Assembly: GCF_042242105.1 (NCBI RefSeq)
Contig: NC_092019.1
Coordinates: 21,504,828 to 21,568,827, forward strand
DNA length: 64,000 bases
Direction: 5' to 3'
From: Pempheris klunzingeri
Taxonomy: Eukaryota; Chordata; Actinopteri; Acropomatiformes; Pempheridae
The notes under the pieces are model-generated. The model saw nothing but the letters and a program-made list of their open reading frames with translations. It did no database searches and was not told where the DNA came from. A program made the translations under genes and the position numbers. Shown one piece after another: positions 41,680-64,000 of this stretch (the stretch's first letter is position 1; every line of letters starts with the position of its first letter).

Positions 41680-42519
41680 GAATGTGTCCACAGTGTTGTG
41701 GACGGAGGCGGAGTTGATGTTTCTGACGTGCGGTGACACTGAGCCCACCTCTTCCTGTCGGTGTCAGAAAGGCAACTTCACCATATTTAGCTGCTCGCCG
41801 AAGCCCCGAAGAGTTGATCTGTCAACCGGACTGAAAATCCTGACAGTTATCGGCGGACACTACCCGGTGCTGACAGCTTCGTTTCGGCTTCGGGACACCA
41901 AGTACAGAAGCCGAGGTCTTCGGGAAATGGTGTTTGGGAGCCGGAGCCGCGTCGACGGCTGATTTTAACGCGATAAAAGTCGCCGTCGTCTGTCAGAATT
42001 CCAAGTATCAAACAGCCGAGCTAGCCAGCTAGCTAACCACTGTAGCCTGGGACTCGGACGCTCGCTGTGCCGGAGATACGAGTTGATGTCGTCTCTGCTA
42101 GTGTTAATGTATCGGTAGGGATTCATTTGGACTCGGTGACCTCGCTGTGATGATATCCTGACGGCTTCTCTCGCCCGTTGCAGCCACTTTCCTGCGCCTG
42201 GCTAGCGAGCTAACTTGGCTAACTAGCCTCAGCGTCGCGTTGAGCAGCCAGCAGCTTTCTCCGTGGCACTGAAATCCCATTGGATACGCTGACCGTGTGC
42301 GGGGACGCCGAAGACCCCCGGCGGGCCAAACGACCGCACCGCAGGGCCCCTTCTCGGCGGTCCGCAGGGAGAGGAGCCAGCAAAAGAACAGGGCAATTGG
42401 GGCTTTACGGCGCTGCAGAGGCGGTGCACTGCCGAAGGAGACACCGGATTGAACGGAGGAAGAGTCCCAAACGTTTGACAACTGTGATCCGGGTAGTGAA
42501 CCGGGCAGGGACCTCATGA
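41680..42519 (+). promoter_or_regulatory. ago3 CpG island, promoter and 5'UTR
   Basis: CpG-rich from about 41700 up to the ago3 start. A ten-codon upstream ORF (ATG 42086 to TAG 42118) and an overlapping out-of-frame ATG at 42516 lie ahead of the main start. Antisense open frames here are GC artefacts. Confidence 0.6.
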
Positions 42520-63701
<21,182 letters not shown>

Positions 63702-64000
63702 GTGAGCACTGAGCACTTTATGGTACCCTTCCTTTAAATCACGCCCATTCTCTCTGTTTGTCTGACACGCTCTCCCCTTCCTCAGCCTTTATTGTCCTGC
63801 CTCTAAGGGGAACTAACTCACTGGCTTCTGTTTTGTACTTCATGGTGTCAGTCTTTTTGGCTTACTTTTTGTGGTTGAGTCTCAGTAGTGCAAACTTCAG
63901 CTCTACCTTAAAGATTTCTGTGGTTTTGAGAGAGACCGACTGGACAGATCTGCCACGGCGGCCATTTAGAATATAAAAAGAATCATGATTTCCAAACTCT
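63702..64000 (+). other. Start of ago3 intron 10
   Basis: GTGAGC donor at 63702. The next coding exon is not reached before the window ends. Confidence 0.7.

Noticed and set aside
41663..41962. 99-codon plus-strand open frame at the ago3 5' end
   Set aside because: Sits in the CpG-rich leader or promoter, with no homology or splice support.
42104..42517. 137-codon minus-strand open frame over the ago3 CpG island
   Set aside because: GC-driven shadow with no recognisable domain.

Overview
The window is vertebrate nuclear DNA, most probably from a spiny-rayed teleost fish. Four genes have short conserved exons with GT-AG introns and CpG-rich starts. The non-coding DNA carries repeats typical of fish: Tc1/mariner copies, a hAT MITE, fold-back MITEs, a tRNA-derived SINE, LINE tails and many CA/GT microsatellites. 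No bacterial-style operons, CRISPR arrays or true tRNA/rRNA genes were seen.

Layout. 1-6.7 kb has no identified gene. It holds two exon-like segments (one per strand) and a LINE 3' end. 6.7-11.3 kb is a six-exon HMGN-family gene on the minus strand. 13.4-18.9 kb is dhdds on the minus strand (eight coding exons, 335 aa), the catalytic subunit of cis-prenyltransferase for dolichol synthesis. 19.7-21.3 kb is a decayed Tc1 transposon. 22.3-41.5 kb is a complete ago1 on the plus strand (19 coding exons, 858 aa). 42.0 kb to the window end is the 5' half of ago3 on the plus strand (10 coding exons, 424 codons), cut off by the window edge.

How it fits together. ago1 and ago3 are tandem paralogues of the miRNA effector family. 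They share exon phases, and in the compared exons 7-9 the lengths are identical. The ago1 poly(A) signal lies about 1 kb before the ago3 start codon. dhdds beside an HMGN gene matches the mammalian DHDDS-HMGN2 neighbourhood, and ago1-ago3 matches the mammalian AGO cluster. Here the two blocks are joined directly, and no ago4 lies upstream of ago1.

Most notable observations: exon 9 of ago1 and ago3 is 117/120 identical while neighbouring exons are about 82-85% identical; both ago genes have an out-of-frame AUG 4-5 nt upstream of the real start that opens a long overlapping frame; a phase-compatible alternative first exon exists for ago1; the ago3 exon 3 acceptor lies beside a (TG)10 tract; and large fold-back repeats sit inside the Argonaute introns. 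All coordinates come from reading splice sites by eye and were checked by reading-frame arithmetic across every exon junction.
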